A stretch of 64,000 nucleotides of DNA from ENR-C587 sp942493235 (GCA_942493235.1 OW818676.1:620001-684000); one strand, 5' to 3'. Shown: positions 7,105 through 16,365, counted from the stretch's first letter. Made by a program: numbers and translations. The notes: generated by a model not told the origin, from the letters alone.

Positions 7105-9153
7105 ATGTCAAGAAATATAGAAATATCCAAGCTACGCAATATTGGAATTATGGCTCATATAGATGCCGGTAAAACTACGACAACCGAGAGAATACTTTTC
7201 TACACAGGAAATATTCACAGACTTGGCTCTGTAGATGAAGGCACTGCTTATACTGATTATATGGATCAGGAAAAAGAAAGAGGAATAACAATAATGTCTG
7301 CGGCGGTAACTTGCTCATGGCATGATCATCAGATTAACATTATCGACACACCCGGGCATGTAGATTTTACAGCCGAAGTACAGCGCTCTTTAAGAGTGCT
7401 TGATGGAGCTATAGCAATCTTCTGCGGAGTAGGCGGAGTAGAACCGCAGTCAGAAATGGTCTGGCACCAAGCAGATATGTATCATGTACCCCGAATTGCT
7501 TATATCAATAAAATGGATAGGCTTGGAGCAAACTTTGACCACGTTTTAGAAATGATGGTTACTAGGCTCAAAACTAATCCTGTAGCAATTCAAATTCCAA
7601 TGGGGGCAGAAGATACTTTCAAAGGAGTAATTGATTTACTTACTATGAAAGCCTTATACTTTACTGCTGATTCCGAAGGGGCATCAATAACCGAAGAAGA
7701 AATTCCTTCGGAATATATAGATAAAGCCGAGGAAATGCGTTCTATCATGGTAGAGAAAATTGCCGAGACCGACGACTACCTACTTAATAAGTATTTAGAG
7801 GGTGAAGAGCTGACAATCGAAGAACTAAAAAAAGGATTAAGACTTGGGGCATTGACTCAAAAGCTAATTCCGGTTCTGACTGGCTCTTCCTTAAAAAATA
7901 TTGGAGTGCAGCCGCTTTTAAACGCTGTACTTGACTATTTACCCTCACCGCTTGAGGTAACATATTTTGATGGATATGATGTAAACGACGAAGAAAAGAT
8001 GATAAGTCGCAAACCTCAAGATGATGAATACTTTTCCGCTTTAGCTTTTAAAGTGATTATCGACCCTCACGTTAAAAAGCTGATTTTCATAAGGATATAT
8101 TCGGGAACACTGAAAGTTGGGCAAGCAGTAATGAACTCAATTTCAGGTAAAAGAGAACGAATATCAAAGATTATGAAAATGTCAGCTAAAAAACGCGAAG
8201 AAGTAGATGCCGCTTACGCAGGAGAAATAGTAGCAATCCCTGACCTGAGAATAACCAGAACAGGCGATACACTATGCGACGAGAAACATCAGTTGATCTA
8301 TGAAAAAATTAGTTTTGCCGAGCCGGTGATAAACCAGTCTATTGAAACAAAGACTCTCGCAGACCAAGAAAAGCTTATAGATTCTTTAAAGAAAATGGAA
8401 GATGAAGATCCGACATTTAAATTTAAATATGAAGAAGAAAGCGGTCAAATAATAATAAGCGGAGTTGGAGAATTGCACTTAGAAATAATTGCAGACAGAT
8501 TAAATAGAGAGTTTAAAGTACCGGTAAAACTTGGCAGACCACAAGTATCATATAGAGAAACGATTTCGACAGCTGTAACACAGGAAGGAACATTTGACAG
8601 ACAGATTAGCGGAAAGAATCAATACGGGCACCTTGTTCTATTTATAGAACCAGGAAAGTCTGGTGAAGGAATAGTAGTAATAAACGACGTAATGAATGGA
8701 AAAATCCCGGCTCTGTATAAGCAACCCATTGAAATAGGTATAAGGGAAGCACTGAGTGTCGGCCCATCAGGCTATCCGATTGCAGATATAAAAGTAACTG
8801 TAAAAGAGATAGATATAGATGAAGCCACATCCTCAGAGACAGCATTTAAAATTGCTGCTTCCATTGCAGTTAAAGACGGAATTAGAAAAGCTAATCCGAT
8901 TTTATTAGAACCATTCTTTGAGGTCGAAATAGTGTCTCCAGAAGAATATGTAGGAGATGTTATTGCTGATTTGTCATCACGAAGAGGGAAAATCGAAGGC
9001 ATTGAATCTCGCGGAATGATGCAAGCAATAAAAGGTACAGCGCCGCTTTCAGAGATGTTTGGGTATGTAACGAAATTGAGATCAGCAAGTCAGGGTAGAG
9101 CCGTATTTACTATGGTTTTCTCCCACTACGAACCTGCAATAATAAAGAATTAA
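7105..9153 (+). CDS. fusA: Elongation factor G (variant, EF-G2-like switch I)
   Basis: This is a translocation GTPase. Visible motifs are G1 AHIDAGKTTTT (from residue 17), G3 DTPGH (81-85) and G4 NKMD near 138, followed by domains II-V with GELHLEIIADRL and the late FGYVTKLRSASQGRA. At 682 residues it is slightly short. The switch I region reads GTAYTDYMDQEKERGITI and then SAAVTCSW. Ordinary bacterial EF-G usually has MDWMxQExERGITI and SAATTC, so this copy looks more like the EF-G2/spdEFG/mitochondrial EFG2 side. Its position between rpsG and tuf still argues it is the operon's EF-G. The ATG at 7105 has only a weak AAAAG site. Confidence 0.9.
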   Translation: MSRNIEISKLRNIGIMAHIDAGKTTTTERILFYTGNIHRLGSVDEGTAYTDYMDQEKERGITIMSAAVTCSWHDHQINIIDTPGHVDFTAEVQRSLRVLDGAIAIFCGVGGVEPQSEMVWHQADMYHVPRIAYINKMDRLGANFDHVLEMMVTRLKTNPVAIQIPMGAEDTFKGVIDLLTMKALYFTADSEGASITEEEIPSEYIDKAEEMRSIMVEKIAETDDYLLNKYLEGEELTIEELKKGLRLGALTQKLIPVLTGSSLKNIGVQPLLNAVLDYLPSPLEVTYFDGYDVNDEEKMISRKPQDDEYFSALAFKVIIDPHVKKLIFIRIYSGTLKVGQAVMNSISGKRERISKIMKMSAKKREEVDAAYAGEIVAIPDLRITRTGDTLCDEKHQLIYEKISFAEPVINQSIETKTLADQEKLIDSLKKMEDEDPTFKFKYEEESGQIIISGVGELHLEIIADRLNREFKVPVKLGRPQVSYRETISTAVTQEGTFDRQISGKNQYGHLVLFIEPGKSGEGIVVINDVMNGKIPALYKQPIEIGIREALSVGPSGYPIADIKVTVKEIDIDEATSSETAFKIAASIAVKDGIRKANPILLEPFFEVEIVSPEEYVGDVIADLSSRRGKIEGIESRGMMQAIKGTAPLSEMFGYVTKLRSASQGRAVFTMVFSHYEPAIIKN

Positions 9154-9218
9154 ATTATTGAAATATAGTTTTGAATAAATAAATAAGTGTTTTTAAAATT
9201 TTTTTTGGAGCTTTTCAA

Positions 9219-10430
9219 ATGGCAAAAGAAAAATTTGATCGTTCGAAACCGCACGTTAACATTGGAACAATAGGCCACGTTGACCACGGTAAAACAACTT
9301 TAACTGCCGCTATTACAATGGCGTTAGCAAAGAAACAAGGCGGAGGAGCAATACGCTCATTCGACTCTATCGATAATGCACCCGAAGAAAAAGCACGCGG
9401 GATAACAATTGCTACGGCTCACGTAGAATATGAAACAGCAAATCGCCACTATGCACACGTTGACTGTCCTGGTCACGCCGATTATATCAAAAATATGATT
9501 ACCGGTGCTGCACAAATGGACGGAGCTATAATCGTATGTGCTGCTACAGACGGTCCTATGCCTCAAACAAGAGAACACATCTTACTATCACGCCAAGTTG
9601 GTGTACCTAAATTAGTTGTATTCTTAAACAAAGTAGATATCGCAGATCCAGAATTATTAGAATTAGTTGAAATGGAATTAAGAGAGCTATTAAGTTCTTA
9701 TGAATTCCCTGGCGACGAAATTCCGATAATTTACGGCTCAGCACTTCATGCATTAGATGCAGGTTCAGAGCCTGACTCTACTCCTGATGATCCAAGACTA
9801 CAATGTATCTATAAATTAATGGATGCAGTTGATGAATATATTCCAACTCCAAAAAGAGATACAGATAAACCATTTTTGATGCCGGTTGAAGACGTTTTCT
9901 CAATTACAGGTCGCGGTACAGTTGCTACAGGCAAAATTGACCGTGGTATTGTAAAAGTAAACGAAGAAGTTGAATTAGTAGGTTTCGGCTTACAAAAGAA
10001 GACTATATGTACCGGTGTTGAAATGTTCCGTAAATTATTAGATGAAGGCAGAGCCGGCGATAACGTAGGTTTATTGTTACGCGGTGTTGATAAAAAAGAA
10101 ATTGAACGCGGTATGGTAATAGCTAAACCGGGTTCGATAACTCCACACCATAGATTCAATGCTCAAGTATTATTCTTGACAAAAGAAGAAGGTGGACGTC
10201 ATACTCCTTTATTCACAGGTTACAGACCTCAGTTCTATTTTAGAACAACAGACGTAACAGGTGTACTTAATTTACCAAGTGGCGTAGAAATGGTTATGCC
10301 TGGTGATAACATGGACAACTTGGAAGTAGAAATGATTACTCCGGTAGCTATGGAAGAAGGACTTCGCTTCGCAATTCGCGAAGGCGGCAGAACAGTAGGC
10401 GCCGGCGTTGTAACAAAAATTATTGAATAA
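9219..10430 (+). CDS. tuf: Elongation factor Tu
   Basis: The GTPase that delivers aminoacyl-tRNA to the ribosome. G1 GHVDHGKT lies at residues 19-26, DCPGH at 82-86 and NKVD near 138. Domain II has VEDVFSITGRGTVATGKIDR, and the C-terminus REGGRTVGAGVVTKI is standard. At 403 residues it is slightly longer than the usual ~395. GGAG precedes the ATG by 9 nt. It is 65 bp after fusA. Confidence 0.97.
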   Translation: MAKEKFDRSKPHVNIGTIGHVDHGKTTLTAAITMALAKKQGGGAIRSFDSIDNAPEEKARGITIATAHVEYETANRHYAHVDCPGHADYIKNMITGAAQMDGAIIVCAATDGPMPQTREHILLSRQVGVPKLVVFLNKVDIADPELLELVEMELRELLSSYEFPGDEIPIIYGSALHALDAGSEPDSTPDDPRLQCIYKLMDAVDEYIPTPKRDTDKPFLMPVEDVFSITGRGTVATGKIDRGIVKVNEEVELVGFGLQKKTICTGVEMFRKLLDEGRAGDNVGLLLRGVDKKEIERGMVIAKPGSITPHHRFNAQVLFLTKEEGGRHTPLFTGYRPQFYFRTTDVTGVLNLPSGVEMVMPGDNMDNLEVEMITPVAMEEGLRFAIREGGRTVGAGVVTKIIE

Positions 10431-10452
10431 TTAAAAATTTTTGCTCTAAAAA

Positions 10453-10475
10453 GGGCAGGAGAAAATCTCTTGCCC
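10453..10475. promoter_or_regulatory. Hairpin between tuf and rpsJ
   Basis: GGGCAGGAGA and TCTCTTGCCC form a 10 bp stem with one G-U pair and a 3 nt loop, 30 nt before the rpsJ start. No T-run follows on the plus strand, so it is more likely an attenuator, processing site or leader element at the str/S10 junction than a full terminator. Confidence 0.5.
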
Positions 10476-10504
10476 TCTATTGAAAAAAAATGGAGTAATG
10501 TAAC

Positions 10505-10813
10505 GTGGCAACACAAAGAATAAGAATAAAGCTTAAATCATACGACCATAATCTGATAGATAAATCATCTGAGCGCATTGTGCGCACAGTGAAACAAACC
10601 GGGGCAGTAGTATCGGGTCCTATTCCCTTGCCCACAAAGAGAAGTGTGTACACAGTATTGCGTTCACCTCACGTTGATAAAAAATCGAGAGAACAATTTG
10701 AGGCAAGAGTACACAAAAGATTGATAGATATATTTAGTTCATCACAAAAGACTATTGACGCTCTGATGAGATTAGAGTTACCAGCCGGCGTTGATGTAGA
10801 AGTAAAAGTCTAA
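10505..10813 (+). CDS. rpsJ: 30S ribosomal protein S10
   Basis: Small-subunit head protein, also the NusG/NusE partner in transcription-translation coupling and antitermination. The GTG start is set by GGAG 9 nt upstream. It is 102 residues with IRIKLKSYDHNLID at the start and the loop PLPTKRSVYTVLRSPHVDKK that is near invariant in S10. First gene of the S10 block. Confidence 0.97.
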   Translation: MATQRIRIKLKSYDHNLIDKSSERIVRTVKQTGAVVSGPIPLPTKRSVYTVLRSPHVDKKSREQFEARVHKRLIDIFSSSQKTIDALMRLELPAGVDVEVKV

Positions 10814-10829
10814 GAAGGAGTAAACGAAA

Positions 10830-11453
10830 ATGAACGCAGCAATACTTGGGAAAAAATTAGGAATGACGAGCATTTTTACTGAAACAGGTGAACAAATTCC
10901 CTGCACAGTAATATTAGCCGGACCTTGCCCTGTAGTACAAGTTAAAACTGTAGAGAATGATGGATACGAAGCTATCCAATTAGGATTTGAGCCTAAAGAA
11001 GAAAAAAAACTAAATAGACCTGAATTAGGACACTTTAAAAAAGCTGGGGTTGCTCCTCAAAGAACTTTAAAAGAGTTTAGAGGCTTTACTAAAGAATTTA
11101 AAGTAGGCGAAGAATTGACAGTTGAGCAATTCGTAGCCGGAGATAAGGTTAAAGTAGTAGGAACAAGTAAAGGTCGTGGATTCCAAGGCGTTGTAAAACG
11201 TCATCATTTCGGCGGCGTAGGAATGGCTACTCACGGACAATCCGATCGCCAACGTCATCCCGGTTCAATCGGTTCATCATCATATCCTTCAAGAGTTTTT
11301 AAAGGAATGAAAATGGCCGGACGTATGGGTGGAAAACAAGTAGCCGTAAGGAACTTAGAAGTAGTTGATGTTTTACCGGAAAAAAATGTAATCTTGATTA
11401 AGGGTGGTTTGCCCGGTCCGGTAAATTCATTGTTAGAAATTATTAAATTATAA
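10830..11453 (+). CDS. rplC: 50S ribosomal protein L3
   Basis: L3 is an early assembly protein reaching the peptidyl-transferase centre. The central loop GVGMATHGQSDRQRHPGSIG, which extends to the centre and contains the commonly methylated Gln, is present. It is 207 residues with a strong AAGGAG site 9 nt before the ATG. Confidence 0.97.
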   Translation: MNAAILGKKLGMTSIFTETGEQIPCTVILAGPCPVVQVKTVENDGYEAIQLGFEPKEEKKLNRPELGHFKKAGVAPQRTLKEFRGFTKEFKVGEELTVEQFVAGDKVKVVGTSKGRGFQGVVKRHHFGGVGMATHGQSDRQRHPGSIGSSSYPSRVFKGMKMAGRMGGKQVAVRNLEVVDVLPEKNVILIKGGLPGPVNSLLEIIKL

Positions 11454-11488
11454 ATCAAATTGGCAAAAATTAACAAGGCAAAATAAAA

Positions 11489-12115
11489 ATGCAAGTAGAT
11501 TTATATACAAAAGACGGGCAAATTACTGGTAAGGTAGAATTACCTGATGATGTATTCGCTATCGAACCGAATGAAAACGCAATGCACCAGTCTGTAGTAG
11601 TTTATCTTGCTCATCAAAGACAAGGAACACGCAAGACAAAGACCCGCGCTGAAGTAAGTGGTGGTGGTAAAAAGCCTTGGAGACAAAAAGGTAGAGGTAC
11701 AGCAAGATCCGGCTCGTCAAGATCACCGGTTTGGGTTGGTGGCGGAACTGTTCATGGTCCAAAACCAAGTACATTCGATTTAAAAATTACTAAAAAATTA
11801 AATCGTCTTGCAAGAAAATCTGCTTTCTCATTACGTACTACAGAGAATAATATAGTAGTAGTTGAAGATTTTATGTTCAACGACATAAAAACTAGAAATC
11901 TGGTGGAAGTATTGAAAAAGCTACAAATCCAAGATCAAAAGACATTGGTTCTAATTCCTGAGTATAACGAGACTTTATTGTTATCTTCAAGAAATATTCC
12001 TAATGTGAAACTATTCTCCGCAGATAAAATATCAACTTATGATATCTTATCACATAAAAAACTATTAGTTTTTAAGGGGTCAATAGAAAAGATAGTAAAT
12101 ACTTTTAACAATTAA
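11489..12115 (+). CDS. rplD: 50S ribosomal protein L4
   Basis: L4 lines the exit tunnel and in enterobacteria represses its own operon; whether it does so here is unknown. The tunnel loop RQKGRGTARSGSSRSPVWVG is clear. It is 208 residues, in the usual place between L3 and L23. Confidence 0.96.
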   Translation: MQVDLYTKDGQITGKVELPDDVFAIEPNENAMHQSVVVYLAHQRQGTRKTKTRAEVSGGGKKPWRQKGRGTARSGSSRSPVWVGGGTVHGPKPSTFDLKITKKLNRLARKSAFSLRTTENNIVVVEDFMFNDIKTRNLVEVLKKLQIQDQKTLVLIPEYNETLLLSSRNIPNVKLFSADKISTYDILSHKKLLVFKGSIEKIVNTFNN

Positions 12116-12131
12116 TTCGGATAGAATTAAA

Positions 12132-12431
12132 ATGATAGAGATAATTAAGCGGCCTTTACTTACGGAAAAAGCAATGAAACACAATGACCAAGGCATTTAT
12201 GTTTTTGAAGTTGTGCCAACTGCTAATAAAATAGAAATTAAAAAGGCAATTGAACATTTATTCGAAGTTAGCGTAGAAAGTGTAAGAACTGTTCGCACAA
12301 AAGGAAAAGAAAAATCTCGTATGACCCGCAAAGGTCTAATGAGAGGCAGAAAGCCTTTACGCAAAAAAGCTTACATAACTTTGAAAAAAGGTCAGACAAT
12401 TGATATTGTCTCCGGTGCCGCTAGTGAGTAA
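12132..12431 (+). CDS. rplW: 50S ribosomal protein L23
   Basis: L23 is at the tunnel exit, where trigger factor and SRP dock. It is 99 residues, begins EIIKRPLLTEKAM, and has the basic loop GKEKSRMTRKGLMRGRKPLR followed by KKAYITLKKG. It follows rplD by 16 bp. Confidence 0.95.
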   Translation: MIEIIKRPLLTEKAMKHNDQGIYVFEVVPTANKIEIKKAIEHLFEVSVESVRTVRTKGKEKSRMTRKGLMRGRKPLRKKAYITLKKGQTIDIVSGAASE

Positions 12432-12471
12432 TTTTTAGAATATTAAAGAATATTATAAAGATATTATAAAG

Positions 12472-13311
12472 ATGGGACTTAGAATATTAAAACCGATAAC
12501 TCCGGGAACAAGACATTACTCCGTAAGTGATTTTAAGGAGATAACAACGGATACACCTTATAAGCCGTTGCTATTACCAAAAAAGAAATCAGGCGGTAGA
12601 AATAATACCGGTAGAATCACCTCTCGTCATCGCGGCGGTGGACATAAACAAAATTATAGGATTATTGATTTTAAAAGAAATAAAATCAATATACCGGCAA
12701 ATGTATTGACTGTCGAATATGATCCTAATCGTTCTGCACGTATTGCTTTAGTAGAATATGCAGATGGAGAAAAAAGATATATCTTAGCTCCAAACGGTTT
12801 GAAAGTAGGACAGAAAATTATTACAAGTCCGGATGCAGAATACAAAGATGGTAATACATTACCATTGAGCAAAATACCAGCCGGTTTATTCATTCATAAT
12901 ATTGAATTGAAGCCCGGAAAAGGTGGACAGTTAGTAAGAAGCGCAGGAGTTTCAGCACAATTGCTCGGTTGCGATGCAAAATATGCTCAAATTAAAATGC
13001 CAAGCGGAGAAATTCGTTTAATACTAGCCAGATGCTATGCTACATTAGGTGTAGTAAGTAATACAGACCACGAAAAAGTAGTTCTCGGCAAAGCCGGGAG
13101 AACAAGATGGCTTGGAATCAGACCACAGACACGCGGAATGGCGATGAACCCAATCGATCACCCGATGGGTGGCGGTGAAGGTACATCAAAATCAGGTGGT
13201 GGACGTAAACATCCTATGACACCATGGGGTAAATATACAAAGGGTCTGAATACACGCAAAAAACGTAATTTAAATGATAAATACATAGTTCGTTCAAGAA
13301 AAGGTAAATAG
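12472..13311 (+). CDS. rplB: 50S ribosomal protein L2
   Basis: L2 is needed for subunit joining and the peptidyl-transferase centre. It is 279 residues, with GRNNTGRITSRHRGGGHKQN near the N-terminus. The nearly universal block around HPMGGGEGTS near residue 230 carries the catalytically important His. It is conventional in all visible respects. Confidence 0.97.
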   Translation: MGLRILKPITPGTRHYSVSDFKEITTDTPYKPLLLPKKKSGGRNNTGRITSRHRGGGHKQNYRIIDFKRNKINIPANVLTVEYDPNRSARIALVEYADGEKRYILAPNGLKVGQKIITSPDAEYKDGNTLPLSKIPAGLFIHNIELKPGKGGQLVRSAGVSAQLLGCDAKYAQIKMPSGEIRLILARCYATLGVVSNTDHEKVVLGKAGRTRWLGIRPQTRGMAMNPIDHPMGGGEGTSKSGGGRKHPMTPWGKYTKGLNTRKKRNLNDKYIVRSRKGK

Positions 13312-13322
13312 AGGGTGTTATT

Positions 13323-13607
13323 ATGTCTCGCTCATTAAAAAAAGGGTACTTTGTAGCCTATAAGCTTCAGCGAAAAATAGATATATTAAATGAAGCAAAT
13401 AAAAAAGTGGTTGTGAAAACTTGGTCGAGAGCTTCTACTATCACCCCTGACTACGTAGGTCATACAATAGCTGTACATAACGGGAATAAATTTATTCCGG
13501 TCTATGTATCAGAAAATATGGTAGGGCACAAACTTGGCGAATTTTCACCGACAAGAGTTTATCGCGGGCATGCCGGAAATAGAAAAGACTCTAAAGGCAA
13601 GAAATAA
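13323..13607 (+). CDS. rpsS: 30S ribosomal protein S19
   Basis: S19 forms a head complex with S13. It is 94 residues with the RSLKKGYFV start and YVSENMVGHKLGEFSPTR, both hallmarks of S19. It begins 11 bp after rplB. Confidence 0.96.
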   Translation: MSRSLKKGYFVAYKLQRKIDILNEANKKVVVKTWSRASTITPDYVGHTIAVHNGNKFIPVYVSENMVGHKLGEFSPTRVYRGHAGNRKDSKGKK

Positions 13608-13638
13608 TCCTAATAGAATATTAAAGGAAAAAGTATAA

Positions 13639-13986
13639 ATGGAAGCCAGAGCATTAAAGAAATATATTAGATCATCGCCGAGAAAGATGAGATTAGTAAT
13701 CGATTTGATTCGCGGCAAAAATGCGGCAGAGGCTATTGCAATTTTGAGATTTAATACGAAATTAGCAGCTCGCGACGCAGAAATGGTTCTAAGAAGTGCT
13801 GTTGCAAATCTATCAAATTTTGCTGACGGCAAAACATTTGATCCTGATCAGGTAGTAATAAAAGGTGCTTGGGTAAACCAAGGTCCTGCTATGAAAAGAA
13901 TATTGCCTGCCCCAATGGGTAGAGCATATAGAGTGAAAAAACGCTCAAATCATTTGACAATAGTTGTAGAAACTATAAATAATTAA
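13639..13986 (+). CDS. rplV: 50S ribosomal protein L22
   Basis: L22 lines the exit tunnel with L4. It is 115 residues, with SPRKMRLVIDLIRGKNAAEA and the tunnel hairpin region ending in RAYRVKKRSNHLTIVV. AAAGGA lies upstream of the ATG. Confidence 0.96.
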   Translation: MEARALKKYIRSSPRKMRLVIDLIRGKNAAEAIAILRFNTKLAARDAEMVLRSAVANLSNFADGKTFDPDQVVIKGAWVNQGPAMKRILPAPMGRAYRVKKRSNHLTIVVETINN

Positions 13987-14025
13987 TTAATTAATTAGCT
14001 CTTACAAATTTGGAGTGAGATAACT

Positions 14026-14661
14026 TTGGGACAAAAGACAAATCCAATTGGGCTACGTTTAGGAATTATCCGACCATGGGATGCAAATTGGTTCGATAAT
14101 AGAAATTTATCCGATAAGCTTGCTGAAGATATGAAAGTAAGAAATTACATTCGTAACAGACTCAAAAAAGCAGGCGTATCACGTATAGTTGTTGAGCGTA
14201 CAGCCAAACAGCTTAGAATTACTATACATACTTCCCGTCCGGGCGTTATTATCGGTCGCTCCGGTAAGGACATTACCCAATTGGAAGAAGAATTAAAGAA
14301 ATTAACATCAAAAGATGTTAAAATCTTAATAACCGAAATAAAGAGACCCGAACTGGATGCAATGCTTGTAGCAGATAATATTGCACAACAGCTCGAGGGC
14401 AGAATATCCTTCCGAAGAGCGATGAAACAGTCTGTATCATCGGCAATGCGAATGGGTGCTTTTGGAATCCGTGTAATGTGCGGAGGCAGATTAGGCGGAG
14501 CAGAAATGGCACGCACAGAGCAGTACAAAGAAGGTCGAATCCCTCTACATACACTCAGAGCAGATATAGACTATGCTACATCAACAGCACAGACTATCTA
14601 TGGCTCAATCGGTGTAAAAGTATGGATTTGTAAAGGCGAAATAATCGGTAAACAGCAATAA
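14026..14661 (+). CDS. rpsC: 30S ribosomal protein S3 (TTG start)
   Basis: S3 is at the mRNA entry channel and has helicase-assisting activity with S4 and S5. It begins with TTG at 14026, giving the invariant GQKTNPIGLRLGI; GGAG about 10 nt upstream supports this rare start. The KH domain carries GVIIGRSGKDI, and the C-terminal part has SSAMRMGAFGIRVMCGGRLG. Its 211 residues are near the short end for the family. Confidence 0.96.
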   Translation: MGQKTNPIGLRLGIIRPWDANWFDNRNLSDKLAEDMKVRNYIRNRLKKAGVSRIVVERTAKQLRITIHTSRPGVIIGRSGKDITQLEEELKKLTSKDVKILITEIKRPELDAMLVADNIAQQLEGRISFRRAMKQSVSSAMRMGAFGIRVMCGGRLGGAEMARTEQYKEGRIPLHTLRADIDYATSTAQTIYGSIGVKVWICKGEIIGKQQ

Positions 14662-14685
14662 GAATTATAATAAAGAGTAGATATA

Positions 14686-15102
14686 ATGTTATCACCTAAA
14701 AGAGTAAAATATCGTAAAACCCAGCGCGGAAGAAACCGCGGTAAGGCTCAGAGAGGCTCTACTGTAGCCTTTGGTTCCTTCGGGCTTAAAGCTATGGAAC
14801 ATGCTTGGATAACAAATAGACAAATAGAAGCTTCCCGTATTGCTATTAACCGCTATCTAAAACGCGATGGTAAAATCTGGATTAGAATCTTCCCCGACAA
14901 ACCGTACACAAAAAAACCTCTCGAGGTACGTATGGGTTCCGGTAAAGGTGCTCCGGAAGGTTGGGTAGCAGTTGTAAAACCCGGAAGAATTATGTTTGAA
15001 GTAGATGGTGTGTCCGAGCAATTAGCTCAAGAAGCTTTACGTTTAGCTTCAAACAAACTACCAATAAAGACAAAATTTGTTAAACGTATTGATTTGGTAT
15101 AA
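14686..15102 (+). CDS. rplP: 50S ribosomal protein L16
   Basis: L16 helps form the A-site tRNA pocket. It is 138 residues, starting LSPKRVKYRKTQRGRNRGKA, with GSGKGAPEGWVAVVKPGRIM near residue 85. It is separated from rpmC by only 3 bp. Confidence 0.96.
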   Translation: MLSPKRVKYRKTQRGRNRGKAQRGSTVAFGSFGLKAMEHAWITNRQIEASRIAINRYLKRDGKIWIRIFPDKPYTKKPLEVRMGSGKGAPEGWVAVVKPGRIMFEVDGVSEQLAQEALRLASNKLPIKTKFVKRIDLV

Positions 15103-15105
15103 GAA

Positions 15106-15309
15106 ATGAAAGCACGTAAAGCAGTAAATTTAAGAGAATTAATCGACGAAGAGTTAATTGGTCAGCTTAATGAAGCAAAGGAAACTTATTCTAAGCAACG
15201 ATTCCAACAAGCTCTGGGTCAGCTTCATGACACTGCGTATCTTAATATATTGAAAAAAGATATAGCAAGAATTAAAACAATTTTACATGAACGCAAGCAG
15301 GCAAAATAA
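15106..15309 (+). CDS. rpmC: 50S ribosomal protein L29
   Basis: A small helical protein at the tunnel exit. Its 67 residues hold LRELIDEELIGQLNEAKETY and a basic helix ending IARIKTILHERKQ. It lies in the canonical slot between L16 and S17. Confidence 0.93.
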   Translation: MKARKAVNLRELIDEELIGQLNEAKETYSKQRFQQALGQLHDTAYLNILKKDIARIKTILHERKQAK

Positions 15310-15310
15310 A

Positions 15311-15625
15311 ATGGAAAATGTTGAAATAACAAAAAAAGAGAATATGCCGGCAAATACGGATGTTAGCGCCGTTACAAAATCCAAGAAACGCGTTTTCCAA
15401 GGAAAAGTAACGTCTAATAAAGCAGAAAAAACAATAAGTGTAGAGATATCGACTCAAGTAGCTCACCCTCTCTACAAGAAGTATTATAAAAGAACAAAAA
15501 AAGTGATGGCTCACGACGAATCAAACCAATGTACAATTGGTGATGTTGTAAAAGTAAAAGAGCACAAACCCATAAGTAAAAATAAAAGATGGGTTTTAAT
15601 CGAAGTAGTGTCCAAAGCTAAATAA
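15311..15625 (+). CDS. rpsQ: 30S ribosomal protein S17 with N-terminal extension
   Basis: The OB-fold core (RVFQGKVTSNKAEKTISVEI, then HPLYKKYYKRTKKVMAHDE, then GDVVKVKEHKPISKNKRW) is typical S17, a primary 16S-binding protein. The start chosen is the ATG at 15311, two bases after the rpmC stop with AGG about 10 nt upstream; an in-frame Met at 15287 would overlap rpmC. Even with the shorter start, the protein is 104 residues, with ~25 extra residues before the core compared with ~84 usually. Confidence 0.93.
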   Translation: MENVEITKKENMPANTDVSAVTKSKKRVFQGKVTSNKAEKTISVEISTQVAHPLYKKYYKRTKKVMAHDESNQCTIGDVVKVKEHKPISKNKRWVLIEVVSKAK

Positions 15626-15636
15626 GGAAAGTAACA

Positions 15637-16005
15637 ATGGTACATGAAGAAACCAATTTAGTCGTTGCAGATAATTCCGGTGCAAAGAAAGTTCGTTGTA
15701 TCAGAGTGCTCGGCGGACACGGCAAACGATATGCTCGTATTGGAGACGTAGTCGTAGTTTCAGTGAAAGCCGCAATACCTAATGCAAACGTAAAAAAAGG
15801 CGAAGTCTGCAAGGCGGTAATTGTAAGAACATCAAAAGAAACAAAAAGAAAAGACGGTTCTTTTATTCGTTTTGATGATAATGCCGCTGTAATCTTGAAT
15901 AACAACGGAGAGCCAAGAGGCACTCGTATATTCGGACCGGTTGCCAGAGAGTTGCGTGAAAAGAATTATATGAAAATTATATCATTAGCGCCTGAAGTAA
16001 TTTAA
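15637..16005 (+). CDS. rplN: 50S ribosomal protein L14
   Basis: L14 forms intersubunit bridge B8 and binds the silencing factor RsfS. It is 122 residues with the signature VADNSGAKKVRCIRVLGG near the N-terminus and GTRIFGPVARELR near the C-terminus. AAGGAAAG precedes the ATG. Confidence 0.97.
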   Translation: MVHEETNLVVADNSGAKKVRCIRVLGGHGKRYARIGDVVVVSVKAAIPNANVKKGEVCKAVIVRTSKETKRKDGSFIRFDDNAAVILNNNGEPRGTRIFGPVARELREKNYMKIISLAPEVI

Positions 16006-16017
16006 GGATCGAAAGAA

Positions 16018-16341
16018 ATGAAATTAAAAATTAAAAAAGGCGATCAAGTAAGAGTAATCGCCGGTAATGACAAAGGCGAGACTGTTAGACGCGTATTAGC
16101 TGTATATCCTGACAAAATGAGAGTCTTGGTAGAAGGCGTAAATGTTAGAAAAAAACACTCACGCCCAACTCAAATCAACCCCAAAGGCGGGATTATCAGC
16201 AAGGAAATGCCGGTCCATTATTCAAATATAATGTTAGTTGATTCACAGAAGAAACCAACCAAAGTAGGCATTAGATTTGATGATTCAAATGGCAAACGTA
16301 TCTCAATTAGATACGCCAAAACTGATAAGAAAGATATTTGA
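16018..16341 (+). CDS. rplX: 50S ribosomal protein L24
   Basis: A KOW-domain assembly initiator. It is 107 residues, with KKGDQVRVIAGNDKGE at the start and GVNVRKKHSRPTQINPKGGI in the middle. It ends in TGA, confirming TGA as a stop in this genome. Confidence 0.96.
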   Translation: MKLKIKKGDQVRVIAGNDKGETVRRVLAVYPDKMRVLVEGVNVRKKHSRPTQINPKGGIISKEMPVHYSNIMLVDSQKKPTKVGIRFDDSNGKRISIRYAKTDKKDI

Positions 16342-16365
16342 AATTAATTATATTAAGAAAATAAA

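Noticed and set aside
10453..10475. Full terminator splitting str from S10
   Set aside because: The stem is good, but no T-run follows on the plus strand, and rpsJ has no recognisable promoter of its own, so transcription probably continues.
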